Positions 12,305-22,654 are shown, counted from the stretch's first letter. The stretch: DNA of 64,000 nt from Chromobacterium paludis (GCF_008275125.1 NZ_CP043473.1:2914001-2978000); one strand, 5' to 3'. Numbers and translations: made by a program. The notes: generated by a model from the sequence alone, not told the origin.

Positions 12305-12771
12305 GAGCCGTCCGTCACCGTCACGCGCCCCAGCGGCGACTGCAGCACCGTCAGCGTGCGGCCGGCGCCGCTCAGTTGCAGCGCCAGCGTCGCGGCGCGG
12401 CCATCCTGCCACAGCAGCAGCGGCCGGTTCGCCGGCCACGGTTTGCCGTCCAGCAAGAGGCCGCCTCCGGCGATGCCGTCCGGCCACGCATGCGGCGCCA
12501 GCAGTTCGTCGCTCACCTGGCTCCAACTGCCGTCCTCGTCCTGACGGCTGAAGGCGTAGCCCTTGTCGTTCCAACTCAAGGCCAGGGTATCGCCCATCTC
12601 GGCGGCATCGCCGGCCTGCTCCAGCACGCGCGCGAAGCGGTAGCCCTCGTCACTCAACAGACGATGGGTGTCCGGCCGCAGGCTCAGCGTCACCGTGGTG
12701 GCAAGGACGCCGATGATCAGCATCACCACCATCACCTCGATCAGCGTGAAGCCGCGCGCGTATCGCTTCAA
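12301..12771 (-). CDS. gspH: Type II secretion minor pseudopilin H
   Basis: 156 residues. Leader MKRYARG|FTLIEVMVVMLIIGVLA is a classic prepilin signal with Glu5. GspH links the tip complex to the GspG shaft. It follows gspG with a 15-base gap and overlaps gspI. Confidence 0.9.
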   Translation of the reverse strand: MKRYARGFTLIEVMVVMLIIGVLATTVTLSLRPDTHRLLSDEGYRFARVLEQAGDAAEMGDTLALSWNDKGYAFSRQDEDGSWSQVSDELLAPHAWPDGIAGGGLLLDGKPWPANRPLLLWQDGRAATLALQLSGAGRTLTVLQSPLGRVTVTDGS

Positions 12772-12786
12772 TCCGGCCGCTCCGCC

Positions 12787-13230
12787 TTACTTGCCACTGT
12801 CCCAGTTGCCGATGTCGGCGTCGTTGCCCTCGCCGCCCGGCTGGCCATCGGCGCCCAGGCTCCAGATGTCGATCTCGCCGTGCGTGCCCGGATTGGCGTA
12901 TTGGTAGGCATTGCCCCAGGGGTCCTTGGGCAGGCGTTCCAGATAGCCGCCCGGCTTCCAGTTCTTCGGCTCCGGCGCCGCGGCCGGCTTCTGCACCAGG
13001 GCTTGCAGGCCCTGGTCGGTGCTGGGGTAGCGGCCGTTGTCCAGTCGGTACAGCTTCAGCGCCTGGCTGATGGCGCCGATGTCCTGCTTGGCCGCGACCA
13101 CCCGCGCCTCGTCCGGCCGGCTCATCACCTTGGGCACCACCAGCGCGGCCAGCACGCCGAGGATGACGATCACCACCATGATTTCGATCAGGGTGAAGCC
13201 GCGCTGGGCGGTACGTTTCAACTGTTTCAT
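12787..13230 (-). CDS. gspG: Type II secretion major pseudopilin G
   Basis: 147 residues. The main subunit of the pseudopilus that pushes substrates through the GspD secretin. Leader [23 protein letters not shown], then the conserved [20 protein letters not shown] and the calcium-loop region [26 protein letters not shown] typical of GspG. Gap of 60 bases to gspF. Confidence 0.97.
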   Translation of the reverse strand: MKQLKRTAQRGFTLIEIMVVIVILGVLAALVVPKVMSRPDEARVVAAKQDIGAISQALKLYRLDNGRYPSTDQGLQALVQKPAAAPEPKNWKPGGYLERLPKDPWGNAYQYANPGTHGEIDIWSLGADGQPGGEGNDADIGNWDSGK

Positions 13231-13290
13231 TGCCTCTCCGTCAGTCGATCCGGCAGGACTCGCCCGCCGGGTTGCTTCAATTCGTTTGCG

Positions 13291-14502
13291 TCAATGCACC
13301 ATCTGGTTCATGTCGACGATGGGCATCATGATGGCCAGCACGATCAGCAGCACCATGCCGCCCATCACCAGGATCAACAGCGGCTCCATCAGCGTGGTGA
13401 AAGTGGCCAGCTTGCGCTCCACCTCCTGCTCCTGCTGCTGAGCGGCGCGATCCAGCATGTGCGACAGCGTGCCGCTGGCTTCGCCGCTGGAGATCAGGTG
13501 GATCAGCACCGGCGGAAATTGCTTGCTGGCATGCAGCGCGCGCGACAAGGACACGCCCTCGCGCACCTTGGCCATGGCGTCGGCTACCGCGTCCTGCATG
13601 GGCAGCATGGTCATCAGGCCGCGCGCCGTTTCCAGCGCGGTGAGCAGCGGCACGCCGGACCCGACCAGGATGGACAGCGTGCTGGCCATGCGCGCGGTAT
13701 TCAGCGCGCGGAACAAGCGGCCCAGCACCGGCAGCTTCAGCACGCGTTGATGAAAACGCCGCCTCAGCGCCGGCGCGCGCAGGGCGCGGATGAACAGCGC
13801 CAGCGAGGCGACGATGGCGATCAGCATGATCACGCCCCAATGGCGCAGAAAATCGCTGCAGGCCATCAGGGCGCGGGTCAGGAACGGCAAGGTCTGCTTG
13901 GTCTGGGCGAACACGCTGACCACCTGCGGCACCACGTAGCTCATCAGCCCGCTCACCACCAGGATGGCCACCAGGGTCACCACGGCGGGATAGGCCAGCG
14001 CCAGCGACACCTTTTGCTGCGTGTTCTGCCGCTTGTCCAGGTATTCGGCCAAGCGCGCCATCACCATGTCCAGGTGGCCGGACTGCTCGCCGGCCTGCAC
14101 CAGCGAGCGGTACAAGGGAGAGAACACGCCCGGCGCGGCGGACAAGGCCTGGGCGAAGCTCTTGCCTTCCAGGATGTCGCTGCGCAGCGCCGCCAGCACG
14201 GTGCGGCTGCGCGGGTTTTCCGATTGCTCGGTCACCGCGGTCAAGGCTTTTTCCAGGGTCAGGCCGGCATTGAGCAGCGTGGACAGCTGCTCGGTGAGCA
14301 TCACCAGTTCGGCGCGCGGCAGGCCGCGGCGCAAGACATTGCTGGCCGCGCCGCCGGTTTTGGCGTTGACGCCGTCCACCGTCACCGGCAGCAGGCCGCG
14401 TTCGCGCAGCTGCGCGCGCGCGGCGCGCGCGGAGTCGGCCTCCAACAGGCCGCTCTGCTCCTTGCCCGCCGCGTCGTAAGCGGTGTACTTGAAGGCTGCC
14501 AT
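13291..14502 (-). CDS. gspF: Type II secretion inner-membrane platform protein F
   Basis: 403 residues. A polytopic inner-membrane protein of the assembly platform with two repeated T2SSF cytoplasmic domains (around 70-190 and 275-395) separated and followed by membrane helices. Motifs VMLTEQLSTLLNAGLTLEKAL and VRTGEQSGHLD-like elements (VQAGEQSGHLDMVM, ISSGEASGTLSHML) are visible. Its ATG overlaps the gspE stop. Confidence 0.96.
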   Translation of the reverse strand: MAAFKYTAYDAAGKEQSGLLEADSARAARAQLRERGLLPVTVDGVNAKTGGAASNVLRRGLPRAELVMLTEQLSTLLNAGLTLEKALTAVTEQSENPRSRTVLAALRSDILEGKSFAQALSAAPGVFSPLYRSLVQAGEQSGHLDMVMARLAEYLDKRQNTQQKVSLALAYPAVVTLVAILVVSGLMSYVVPQVVSVFAQTKQTLPFLTRALMACSDFLRHWGVIMLIAIVASLALFIRALRAPALRRRFHQRVLKLPVLGRLFRALNTARMASTLSILVGSGVPLLTALETARGLMTMLPMQDAVADAMAKVREGVSLSRALHASKQFPPVLIHLISSGEASGTLSHMLDRAAQQQEQEVERKLATFTTLMEPLLILVMGGMVLLIVLAIMMPIVDMNQMVH

Positions 14503-15962
14503 CAGCTTCTCGTCACCCGCAGGATCTCTTCCAGGCTGGTCTCGCCGGCCTTGACCCAGCGCAGGCCGTCGTCGCGCAGGCTGCGCATGCCGTGGCGCGC
14601 GGCATGGTCGCGCAGGCGCTGCTCGGAGGCGCGGTCATGGATCAGCCGCTGCATGGCGTCGTCCACCAGCATCAGCTCGTAAATGCCGTAACGGCCCTTG
14701 TAGCCGGACTGGGCGCAGACCGGACACCCCACCGGCCGATAGTGGACCGCTGCCGGATCGTCCTCCAGCGGCACCGGGTGCGGCGCCTTGCACTCGGGGC
14801 AGACGCGGCGCACCAAGCGCTGCGCCATCACGCCCAGCAGGCTGGATGCCAGCAGGAACGGCTCCACGCCCATGTCGGTGAGGCGGGTCACCGCGCTGGC
14901 GGCGTCGTTGGTGTGCAGGGTGGCCAGCACCAAGTGGCCGGTCAAGGATGCCTGCACCGCGATCTGCGCGGTTTCCAGGTCGCGGATTTCGCCTATCATC
15001 ACCACGTCCGGGTCCTGCCGCAGAATGGCGCGCAGGGCCTTGGCGAAGCTCATGTCTATCTTGGCGTTGACCTGGGTCTGGCCCACGCCGTCCAGGTGGT
15101 ACTCCACCGGGTCTTCCACCGTCATGATATTGGTGTGGCTGGCGTCCAGCCGGGACAGCGCGGCGTACAGCGTGGTGGTTTTGCCCGAGCCGGTGGGGCC
15201 GGTGACCAAGAGGATGCCGTGCGGCTGCTTGATCAGTTTGTCCACCGAGGCCAGGGTGTCGGCGGCCATGCCCAGCGTGGCCAGGTCCAGCCGCGCGTTT
15301 TCCTTGTCCAGCAAGCGCAGCACCACGCGCTCGCCGTGGCTGGTGGGCAGCGTGGACACCCGCACGTCCACCGGGCGGCCGCCCAGCCGCAGCGAAATGC
15401 GGCCGTCTTGCGGAATGCGCTTCTCGGCGATGTCCATATTCGACATGATCTTGATCCGCGACACCATGGCCGCGTGCAGCGCGCGGTGCGGGCTGACCAC
15501 GTCGCGCAGCGTGCCGTCCAGGCGGAAGCGCACCACCGAGCGGTCCTCGAAGGCCTCGATGTGGATGTCCGACGCGCCGTCGCGCAGCGCCTGGGTCAAC
15601 AGCGCGTTGATCATGCGGATGATGGGCGCGTCGCCCTCGCTCTCCAGCAAGTCCTCCACCGTCGGCAAGGACTCCACCATCTGGTTCAGGTCCAGATCCT
15701 GGCCGATATCGTCCACCATTTCCGCCGCCGCGCCGTCGCGGCTGGCGTAATGCTCGGACAAGCGCTTCTCGAACTGCGCCGCGCTCAGCGTCTCCACGCC
15801 GGACAGCGCGCCGCCATGCAGGCGCAGCGCCTCGGCCCAGGCCGCCGGCTTGGCGTCCTCGCGCAGCAGCAGCACGCGGCCAGCCTCGCCGTCCAGCAGG
15901 ATGACCCCGTTGGCGCGGGCAAACGGGAACGGCAGCAGCGTGGAGAACTTGGCCTGCATCAT
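14502..15962 (-). CDS. gspE: Type II secretion ATPase E
   Basis: 486 residues. The cytoplasmic hexameric ATPase that powers pseudopilus assembly. N1E/N2E domains come first, then Walker A in VTGPTGSGKTTTLY, an Asp box, Walker B in DPDVVMIGEIRD and a His box (GHLVLATLHTNDA). The zinc tetracysteine is intact (CPEC and CPVC near 395 and 420). It overlaps gspD and gspF by a few bases. Confidence 0.97.
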   Translation of the reverse strand: MMQAKFSTLLPFPFARANGVILLDGEAGRVLLLREDAKPAAWAEALRLHGGALSGVETLSAAQFEKRLSEHYASRDGAAAEMVDDIGQDLDLNQMVESLPTVEDLLESEGDAPIIRMINALLTQALRDGASDIHIEAFEDRSVVRFRLDGTLRDVVSPHRALHAAMVSRIKIMSNMDIAEKRIPQDGRISLRLGGRPVDVRVSTLPTSHGERVVLRLLDKENARLDLATLGMAADTLASVDKLIKQPHGILLVTGPTGSGKTTTLYAALSRLDASHTNIMTVEDPVEYHLDGVGQTQVNAKIDMSFAKALRAILRQDPDVVMIGEIRDLETAQIAVQASLTGHLVLATLHTNDAASAVTRLTDMGVEPFLLASSLLGVMAQRLVRRVCPECKAPHPVPLEDDPAAVHYRPVGCPVCAQSGYKGRYGIYELMLVDDAMQRLIHDRASEQRLRDHAARHGMRSLRDDGLRWVKAGETSLEEILRVTRS

Positions 15963-18061
15963 GGCTTCGCCTTGGCCGGATCTCCGGCCGGAGTCAAGGC
16001 GTCCAGCGCGCCGCGTATGCCATGGTTAGGCAGCGCCTTCAGCGCGTCCTCCGCGTCATAAGGCAGCTTGCCGCCGGACTGCTTGCGCATCTGGCCCATC
16101 ACATAGCCGTAGCGCTCGCCGGCCACGGCGCTATTGCCGATTTCATCGCGAATGATGGTGGGACGGATGAAGATCATCAGGTTGGTCTTCTTGCGCTCCT
16201 TGTCCTGGTATTTGAAGAAATTGCCCAGGAAGGGGATATCGCCCAGCAGCGGCACTTTTTCTTCGGAATTGCTGACCGAATCCTGAGTCAGGCCGCCCAG
16301 CGCCACCAGGCCGCCGTCATTGACCGTCACCACGGTGTCCAGGGTGCGGCGGTTGAAGGTGGGGTTCACGGTCGCGGCGGTGGCCGGGTCAATGGAGTCC
16401 GCCGCCTGCTTGATCTTCAGCCGGATGGCGCCGCCTTCCGATATCTGCGGCGTGATCTCCAGGGCGAAGCCCACCGTCTTGCGGTCATAAGTATTGTACG
16501 GCGCATTGGACGTGCCGCTGGAGCCGGCCGGATAAGACGCGCTGAGCACGCCGATTTCCTGGCCGATCACGATATTGGCCTTTTCATTGTCCATGGTCAC
16601 CAGCTGCGGACTCGCCACCAGATTGCCCTTGGCCTCCTGCTCCAGCGCCTGAGCCAGCAGGCCCAGGGTCGGGATTTGCACGCCGCCCACGGTGATGTTG
16701 TTGATGATGGCGGCGGTCAGGCCGCCTCCGGTCAGGCTGCTGACCAGGGTGCCCAGCCCGGTGGTGTCGGTTGCCGTCGGCGTGCCCAGTATCGGCTTGG
16801 CGTTGGGGAAAGAGGCGCCGGCGATGCCGTTGGATCCCACCTTGGCCGACCACTGCACGCCTATCTTGTTGGCGCGATTGGCCGTCACTTCCATCACCAG
16901 CGCTTCCACGTAAACCTGGGCGCGCCGCTTGTCCAGCAGATCTATCACATTGCGCAGGTTCTGGTACATCGGGTCCGGCACGTTGAGGATCAACGCATTG
17001 CTGTTGCTGTCGGCCTGGATCATGGCGGCGACGCCGACGCCGGCCGGGCCGGAGGAGGCCATGGCGGCCGGCGCGCTGTTCTCCATCACCGGCGCCGGGC
17101 TCGGCGCGCTGTTGCCGCCGCTGGAAGCATTGCTCCCGACATTATTCAACAGACTGGCGCTGCCGCCGCTTCCGGCGTTGCCGATGACGCTGCGGCCCTG
17201 CACCGGGCTGCTCTCGCTGGACAGCAGCGCGCGCAGGGTCTTGGCCATCTCGGCCGCCTGGGCGTTCTTCAAGTAGACCACGCGCACATTGGAGCCGGCC
17301 TGGCTGGGCTGGTCCAGCATTTTCAGCAGGCTCTTGATCTTGCCCACCTTGCCCGGCGCGTCGGCCTTGATCATCAGCACATTGGCGCGCGGATCGGCCA
17401 GGATGGTGGTTTTGCCGCCCTCGGCGCCCCCCTCCTGCATCAGCTTGTTCAAGGTGGCCGCCAGGTCCACCGCGGAGCCGAACAACACCGGGATCACGGC
17501 GGTATCGCCGGAGGACGCGGCCTCCACCGACTCGATGATGGACTCGATGCGACGGATGTTGTCGGCATAGTCAGTGACGATCAGCGCATTGGACTGCGGA
17601 TAGGCCGCCACCGTGTTATTGGGCGACACCAGCGGCCGGATCACCGGCACCAGCTGGTTGGCATTGCTGTTCTTCAGCGCGAACACCTTGGTGATCAGGC
17701 GATCGCCGTCGCCGCGCGGCATGCCCTTGATCGCGCGCGCATGCAGCTTGGCGTCCGCCTCCGGCACGATCTTGACCACGCCATCGCCCTCCACGGCGGC
17801 GAAGCCTTGCAGCCGCAAGGAAGACAGCAGGACCTGGTAAGACAGCGCGCGCGGCACCGGCCGGCTGGAAACGATGTTGACCGTGCCCTTGACGCGCGGA
17901 TCAATCAGGAAGTTCTTGCCGCTGATCTCGCCTATCGCCTTGACCACGGTCTCGATGTCGGCATTGACGAAGTTGAGCATGACCATATCGCCCTGCGGCG
18001 CGGCCAGCGATTGACAACTGTAGACCAGGGCCAGGATGGCGACGAGTTTGGAAATTCGCAT
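15959..18061 (-). CDS. gspD: Type II secretion outer-membrane secretin D
   Basis: 700 residues. Forms the 15-fold outer-membrane secretin channel. An N-terminal signal peptide (LVAILALVYSCQSLAA) is followed by N0-N3 domains (VMLNFVNADIETVVKAIGEISGKNFLID is N0) and the secretin domain with VASPQLVTMDNEKANIVIGQEIGV and VPLLGDIPFLGNFFKY. A Gly/Ser/Ala-rich linker interrupts N3 around 290-345, as in many GspD. It starts 10 bases after gspC. Confidence 0.97.
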   Translation of the reverse strand: MRISKLVAILALVYSCQSLAAPQGDMVMLNFVNADIETVVKAIGEISGKNFLIDPRVKGTVNIVSSRPVPRALSYQVLLSSLRLQGFAAVEGDGVVKIVPEADAKLHARAIKGMPRGDGDRLITKVFALKNSNANQLVPVIRPLVSPNNTVAAYPQSNALIVTDYADNIRRIESIIESVEAASSGDTAVIPVLFGSAVDLAATLNKLMQEGGAEGGKTTILADPRANVLMIKADAPGKVGKIKSLLKMLDQPSQAGSNVRVVYLKNAQAAEMAKTLRALLSSESSPVQGRSVIGNAGSGGSASLLNNVGSNASSGGNSAPSPAPVMENSAPAAMASSGPAGVGVAAMIQADSNSNALILNVPDPMYQNLRNVIDLLDKRRAQVYVEALVMEVTANRANKIGVQWSAKVGSNGIAGASFPNAKPILGTPTATDTTGLGTLVSSLTGGGLTAAIINNITVGGVQIPTLGLLAQALEQEAKGNLVASPQLVTMDNEKANIVIGQEIGVLSASYPAGSSGTSNAPYNTYDRKTVGFALEITPQISEGGAIRLKIKQAADSIDPATAATVNPTFNRRTLDTVVTVNDGGLVALGGLTQDSVSNSEEKVPLLGDIPFLGNFFKYQDKERKKTNLMIFIRPTIIRDEIGNSAVAGERYGYVMGQMRKQSGGKLPYDAEDALKALPNHGIRGALDALTPAGDPAKAKP

Positions 18062-18070
18062 TGCACTCTC

Positions 18071-18715
18071 TTATTGGCGAATCATCGCGGCGGGATCGAC
18101 CGCGGGTTGGGGCTGGGCATCGGGAACGGCATTCTGGCCGGGAACCGGCACCGGCATGGCGCCGGGCATCTGCGGCGGCGGCATTTGGCCGGGCGTGCCG
18201 GGCTGGGCGGCTTGCATGGCGTCAACGCCGCCCGCTGCGCCGTTGCGCGTCTGCAGCGGGACGAACTGCTCGCTGCCGCCGGAACGTATCGTCACGCCAT
18301 TGGGCGCGACCTTGACCAGCTCCCAGCCATCCGGCGTCTGCTTGCCCTGCAAGAGCGGCTCCGACTTGCCGTTGTTGTCGACAATGGCGAAGCCCTTCAC
18401 GCCCGGCAGAGTGGGCGCATACACGCCAAGCAGCCGTATCGGCGGCAAGGCCGCGGCCTGCTGCACCGGCACCTCGCCGAACCAGTGGCCCTGGGCCGTT
18501 GCCGCCGCGGCGGCCTGCGGCTGCGCCGGCGCCAAGGCGCGGTAGGCATGGGCTGGCGGAGACAGCCAGGCGCTCAATTGCTGGCCAGCCCAGAACGCCA
18601 GCAGGCCCATGGCCATGGCCGGCAAAGCCTTATGCCAGTGCGTGCCCGGCAGACGCAGGCGACCCATGCGCCTCCCCAGGCCAGACTTGGAGATTTCCCC
18701 GAAACCCATCGACAT
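18071..18715 (-). CDS. gspC: Type II secretion inner-membrane protein C (short form)
   Basis: 214 residues. GspC connects the platform to the secretin. A cytoplasmic N-terminus, one helix (ALPAMAMGLLAFWAGQQLSAWL) and the homology region (IRLLGVYAPTLPGVKGFAIVDNNGKSE...) are visible. After the homology region only a Pro/Gly/Met-rich tail remains, so there is no room for the C-terminal PDZ domain seen in longer GspC proteins. It is the first gene of the operon; the promoter should lie in 18716-18846 but no convincing hexamers were found. Confidence 0.9.
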   Translation of the reverse strand: MSMGFGEISKSGLGRRMGRLRLPGTHWHKALPAMAMGLLAFWAGQQLSAWLSPPAHAYRALAPAQPQAAAAATAQGHWFGEVPVQQAAALPPIRLLGVYAPTLPGVKGFAIVDNNGKSEPLLQGKQTPDGWELVKVAPNGVTIRSGGSEQFVPLQTRNGAAGGVDAMQAAQPGTPGQMPPPQMPGAMPVPVPGQNAVPDAQPQPAVDPAAMIRQ

Positions 18716-18846
18716 CCCGTCATCAAGAATTATGCAGAAAACATGTTACTGCCGGCACGCTAGATTAAGCAGCAAGCGGGCCACTTTGCAATAGCCTGTT
18801 TACAGAATTGCCGGGACCTAAAAATTCAGCCATTGTTAATATTCAC

Positions 18847-18872
18847 AAGCCGCCAGTAAAAACAGGCGGCTT
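18847..18872. terminator. Hairpin between the acyl-CoA dehydrogenase gene and gspC
   Basis: AAGCCGCC (18847-18854) and GGCGGCTT (18865-18872) form a perfect 8-bp stem with a 10-base A-rich loop. It is a second stem downstream of the minus-strand dehydrogenase gene and probably backs up the terminator at 18928-18955, shielding gspC. The remaining 18716-18846 stretch shows nothing else certain. Confidence 0.5.
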
Positions 18873-18927
18873 GGCCGGCTTTTCCTCGCCTGTCGCGGCC
18901 CTTCCGCAAATTTTCTGCATTCTCGCA

Positions 18928-18955
18928 TAAAAAACGCCACGGCAAGCCGCGGCGT
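18928..18955 (-). terminator. Intrinsic terminator of the acyl-CoA dehydrogenase gene
   Basis: A 9-bp stem (ACGCCACGG at 18934-18942 with CCGCGGCGT at 18947-18955, one G-U pair) followed on the minus strand by a six-base T run. Confidence 0.8.
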
Positions 18956-18975
18956 CATGACAAAATTGAATCCCT

Positions 18976-20757
18976 TCAGAACTGCGCCTGATCCAGCTCC
19001 AGCACACTGTCCGCGCCATGCAGGATGGCGGCGGCCAGGCCAGACACCTGCGGCAATAGGTGTTCGGCGAAGAAGCGCGCGGTGACGATCTTGGCGTTCA
19101 GGAAATCGCGGTCCGCGTCGGCGTCCTGCAGCTTGTCCTTGGCGATCAAGGCGGCGCGGCCCAGTTGCCAGCCGCCCAGCACGATGCCCATCAGCTTCAG
19201 GAAAGGCACGGAGCCGGCCGCGGCCAGCTGCGGCTGGCTGCCGAAGGTTTCCAGGATGAAGGCGACGCAGCGTTCGGCGTCGGCGACGGCGGCCGCCAGA
19301 TTGCGGGCGATGCTGTCGAAACCGGCGGCCTGCAGCTTGGCCACGGTGGATTGCGCCTCGCCCAGCAGCGCGCGCGCGGTGACGCCGTGCTCCATCGCGG
19401 TCTTGCGGCCGATAAGGTCCAGCGCCTGGATACCGGTGGTGCCTTCGTAAATCGCGGTGATGCGCGCGTCGCGGTAATACTGGGCGACGCCGGTTTCCTC
19501 GATGAAGCCCATTCCGCCGTGCACCTGCACCGCCAGGCTGGTGATCTCGTTGGCCTGCTCGGTGTTCCAACCCTTGACGATGGGGATCAGGAAGTTCAGC
19601 AGCGCCTGGTTGCGCGCGGCTTCATCCGGCACCGGGTGGCGCGCGGCGCGGTCCAGCGCGGCGGCAGCATAGAAGGTCAGCGCGCGCTGCGCTTCGATCT
19701 GAGCGCGCATGGTCATCAGCATGCGGCGCACGTCCGGGTGCTGGATGATGGCCACGCCGGCCGGATCGGGCGAGCCGACGGCGCGGCTCTGCACGCGCTC
19801 CCGCGCGTACTCCACCGCTTTTTGATAAGCGCGCTCCGACACCGCCATGCCCTCGATGCCCACGCCCAGGCGGGCATGGTTCATCATGGTGAACATGTAG
19901 TTGAGGCCCTTGTTCGGTTCGCCTACCAGATAGCCCACGGCGCCGTCGTTGTCGCCGAAGCTCATCACCGCGGTGGGGCTGCCGTGTATGCCCAGCTTGT
20001 GCTCCAGCGACACGCAGCGCACGTCGTTGCGCGCGCCCAGCGAGCCATCGGCGTTGACCAGGAACTTGGGCACGATGAACAGCGAAATGCCCTTCACGCC
20101 GGCCGGCGCGTCCGGCAGACGGGCCAGCACCAGATGGACGATGTTCTCGGCCATGTCGTGCTCGCCCCAGGTGATGAAGATCTTCTGGCCGCTGACGCGG
20201 TAGCTGCCGTCCGCCGCCGGCACGGCCTTGGAACGTACCTGGGCCAGGTCGGAGCCGGCCTGCGGCTCGGTCAGGTTCATGGTGCCGGTCCACTGGCCGC
20301 TGGACATCATCGGCAAATAGATAGCCTTCAGCTCGTCGGAAGCGTGATGATGGATGGCTTCCACCGCGCCCAAGGTCAGCAACGGCGCCAGCGAGAAGGC
20401 CAGGTTGGACGCGCACCACATTTCCTCGGCCGCGGCCGCCACCAGCGCCGGCATGCCCTGCCCGCCGTATGCCTCAGGCGCGCGCAGGCCCACCCAGCCC
20501 GACTCCACGTATTGCTGCCAGGCGTCCTTGAAGCCCGGCGCGGCCGTCACTTCGCCATCCTGCCACTTGGCGCCCTGATCGCCTTGCTTGTTGATCGGGG
20601 CCAGTACGCCTTCCGCGAACTTGGCCGCCTCTTCCAGCACGGCGTCGGTCAGCTCGACCGAGCACTCCCCATAGCCAGGCAGGCCGCAGATGGCCGGCAG
20701 GTCGGCCAGTTCGTTCAATGCAAATCGGATGTCTTTGATCGGGGCGTGATAAATCAT
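18976..20757 (-). CDS. Acyl-CoA dehydrogenase, DmdC-like long form
   Basis: 593 residues, longer than classical acyl-CoA dehydrogenases (about 380) and matching the subfamily with an extra C-terminal acyl-CoA dehydrogenase-like domain that includes DmdC. FAD-dependent alpha-beta oxidation of acyl-CoA. Visible parts: N-terminal helical domain, FAD-binding GTMNLTEPQAGSDLAQVRSKA, QKIFITWGEHD, and the catalytic-glutamate region ITAIYEGTTGIQALDLIGRK near 437. The natural electron acceptor, ETF, is encoded upstream (etfB-etfA), so the three genes form one beta-oxidation unit, although a hairpin at 20806-20831 can end the etf transcript. The exact acyl substrate cannot be read from the sequence. Confidence 0.92.
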   Translation of the reverse strand: MIYHAPIKDIRFALNELADLPAICGLPGYGECSVELTDAVLEEAAKFAEGVLAPINKQGDQGAKWQDGEVTAAPGFKDAWQQYVESGWVGLRAPEAYGGQGMPALVAAAAEEMWCASNLAFSLAPLLTLGAVEAIHHHASDELKAIYLPMMSSGQWTGTMNLTEPQAGSDLAQVRSKAVPAADGSYRVSGQKIFITWGEHDMAENIVHLVLARLPDAPAGVKGISLFIVPKFLVNADGSLGARNDVRCVSLEHKLGIHGSPTAVMSFGDNDGAVGYLVGEPNKGLNYMFTMMNHARLGVGIEGMAVSERAYQKAVEYARERVQSRAVGSPDPAGVAIIQHPDVRRMLMTMRAQIEAQRALTFYAAAALDRAARHPVPDEAARNQALLNFLIPIVKGWNTEQANEITSLAVQVHGGMGFIEETGVAQYYRDARITAIYEGTTGIQALDLIGRKTAMEHGVTARALLGEAQSTVAKLQAAGFDSIARNLAAAVADAERCVAFILETFGSQPQLAAAGSVPFLKLMGIVLGGWQLGRAALIAKDKLQDADADRDFLNAKIVTARFFAEHLLPQVSGLAAAILHGADSVLELDQAQF

Positions 20758-20805
20758 CGCGCTTCTCCTCTGTTTTCTCTCGCGTCGGCCTTGCTTTCGG
20801 CCATG

Positions 20806-20831
20806 AAAAACCGGCGCTTCACGGGCGCCGG
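20806..20831 (-). terminator. Terminator between etfA and the acyl-CoA dehydrogenase gene
   Basis: CCGGCGC (20811-20817) and GCGCCGG (20825-20831) form a 7-bp GC-rich stem; on the minus strand TTTTT follows directly. Partial read-through into the dehydrogenase gene is possible. Confidence 0.75.
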
Positions 20832-20903
20832 CTGCTGTTGTGTGTTCCGGCGGCTATCCTGCCTGCTCGGTCGGGGGCGCTTGCGGCCGCCCCCGGCTGT
20901 CGC

Positions 20904-21836
20904 TTATTTCGACAGTTCTGCCACCAGTTCCGGCACCACGGTGAACAAATCGCCGACGATGCCGTAGTCGGCCACCTGGAAGATCGGCGCTTCTTCATCC
21001 TTATTGATGGCGACGATCACCTTGGAGTCCTTCATGCCGGCCAAGTGCTGAATCGCGCCGGAGATGCCGACGGCGATGTACAGCTGCGGCGCTACCACCT
21101 TGCCGGTCTGGCCCACTTGGTAGTCATTGGGCGCATAGCCCGCGTCCACGGCGGCGCGCGAGGCGCCGACGGCGGCGGCCAGCTTGTCGGCCAGCGGTTC
21201 GATCACGGCCTTGAACTGCTCTTCCGAGCCCAGTGCGCGGCCGCCGGACACGATGACCTTGGCCGAGCCCAGTTCCGGACGGTCGGACTTGGTCAGCTCC
21301 TGGCCGACGAAGGCGGACAGCTGGCTGTCGGCGCCGGCGGAAATGGCTTCCACCGCGGCGGAGCCGCCCTGGCCGGCGGCGTCGAAGGCCGTGGTGCGGA
21401 CGGTGACGACCTTGATCGGATCGGACGACTGCACGGTGGCCATCACATTGCCGGCGTAGATCGGACGCACGAAGGTGTCGGCCGATTCGATGGCGGTGAT
21501 TTCGGAGATTTGCGCCACGTCCAGCAAGGCGGCCACGCGCGGCAGCAGGTTCTTGCCGAAGGACGAAGCCGGGGCCAGCACGTGGCTGTAGCCCTTGGCC
21601 AGGTCCACCACCAGGGCGGACAGGCTCTCGGCCAGGCCGTGGGCGTAGTGGGCGGCGTCGGCCAGCAGCACCTTGGCCACGCCGGCCACGCTCTTGGCGG
21701 CCTCGGCGGCGGCGGCGGCGTTGTGGCCGGCCACCAGCACATGCACTTCGCCCAGTTTGGCGGCGGCGGTGACGGTATTCAGGGTGCCTGCCTTCAGGCT
21801 CTGGTTGTCGTGTTCAGCGATAACGAGAATAGCCAT
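20904..21836 (-). CDS. etfA: Electron transfer flavoprotein alpha subunit
   Basis: 310 residues, normal length. With EtfB it accepts electrons from acyl-CoA dehydrogenases and passes them to ETF-ubiquinone oxidoreductase. The C-terminal FAD domain is clear: [16 protein letters not shown], then [32 protein letters not shown] and [26 protein letters not shown]. It follows etfB with a 3-base gap. Confidence 0.97.
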   Translation of the reverse strand: MAILVIAEHDNQSLKAGTLNTVTAAAKLGEVHVLVAGHNAAAAAEAAKSVAGVAKVLLADAAHYAHGLAESLSALVVDLAKGYSHVLAPASSFGKNLLPRVAALLDVAQISEITAIESADTFVRPIYAGNVMATVQSSDPIKVVTVRTTAFDAAGQGGSAAVEAISAGADSQLSAFVGQELTKSDRPELGSAKVIVSGGRALGSEEQFKAVIEPLADKLAAAVGASRAAVDAGYAPNDYQVGQTGKVVAPQLYIAVGISGAIQHLAGMKDSKVIVAINKDEEAPIFQVADYGIVGDLFTVVPELVAELSK

Positions 21837-21839
21837 GTC

Positions 21840-22589
21840 TTACAGCACCTTTGCTTCGTTCTTGAGTTTGGCGACCAGTTCGGCGGCGTTGGCCACCTTG
21901 ACGCCGGCGGAGCGCTTGGCCGGCTCGGCCACTTTCAGCGTCTTCAGGCGCGGCGCGGCATCCACGCCCAGATCGGCCGGGGTGGTCTTGTTCAGCGGCT
22001 TTTTCTTGGCGGCCATGATGTTCGGCAGCTTGATGAAGCGCGGCTCGTTCAGACGCAGGTCCGCGGTCACCACGGCCGGTAGGCGCAGCTTGACGGTTTC
22101 CAGGCCGCCGTCGATTTCGCGGATCACGTCCACGGTCTCCGCCGACAGGTCCACCTTGGAAGCGAAAGTGCCTTGTGCCCAGCCCAGCAGCGCGGCGGTC
22201 ATCTGGCCGGTCTGGTTGGCGTCGTCGTCGATGGCCTGCTTGCCCAGGATCACCAGCTGCGGCTGTTCCTTGTCGGCCACGGCCTTCAGCAGCTTGGCCA
22301 CGGCCAGCGGCTGCAGTTCAACGTCGGTCTCCACCAGGATGGCGCGGTCGGCGCCCATGGCCAATGCGGTGCGCAGGGTTTCCTCGCACTGCTTGACGCC
22401 CATGGACACGACGACGACTTCGGTCGCCTTGCCGGCTTCCTTCAGGCGCACGGCCTCTTCGACGGCGATTTCGTCGAACGGGTTCATCGACATCTTGACG
22501 TTTGCGATATCAACGTCACTGCCGTCGGCTTTGACGCGGACTTTCACGTTGTAATCAACAACGCGCTTCACTGCGACTAGAACTTTCAT
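21840..22589 (-). CDS. etfB: Electron transfer flavoprotein beta subunit
   Basis: 249 residues. It binds AMP and partners EtfA. The sequence [36 protein letters not shown] and [24 protein letters not shown] is characteristic. First gene of the etfB-etfA unit. Its upstream region contains a CAAAC-N4-GTTTG palindrome that covers the expected -35 region (see 22655-22688). Confidence 0.97.
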   Translation of the reverse strand: MKVLVAVKRVVDYNVKVRVKADGSDVDIANVKMSMNPFDEIAVEEAVRLKEAGKATEVVVVSMGVKQCEETLRTALAMGADRAILVETDVELQPLAVAKLLKAVADKEQPQLVILGKQAIDDDANQTGQMTAALLGWAQGTFASKVDLSAETVDVIREIDGGLETVKLRLPAVVTADLRLNEPRFIKLPNIMAAKKKPLNKTTPADLGVDAAPRLKTLKVAEPAKRSAGVKVANAAELVAKLKNEAKVL

Positions 22590-22654
22590 ATTCCTCCAGC
22601 AAACATCTGTGGGTTAATCGAACGCGGAAGGCAAAGAACGGCCAGCTGAGCCTG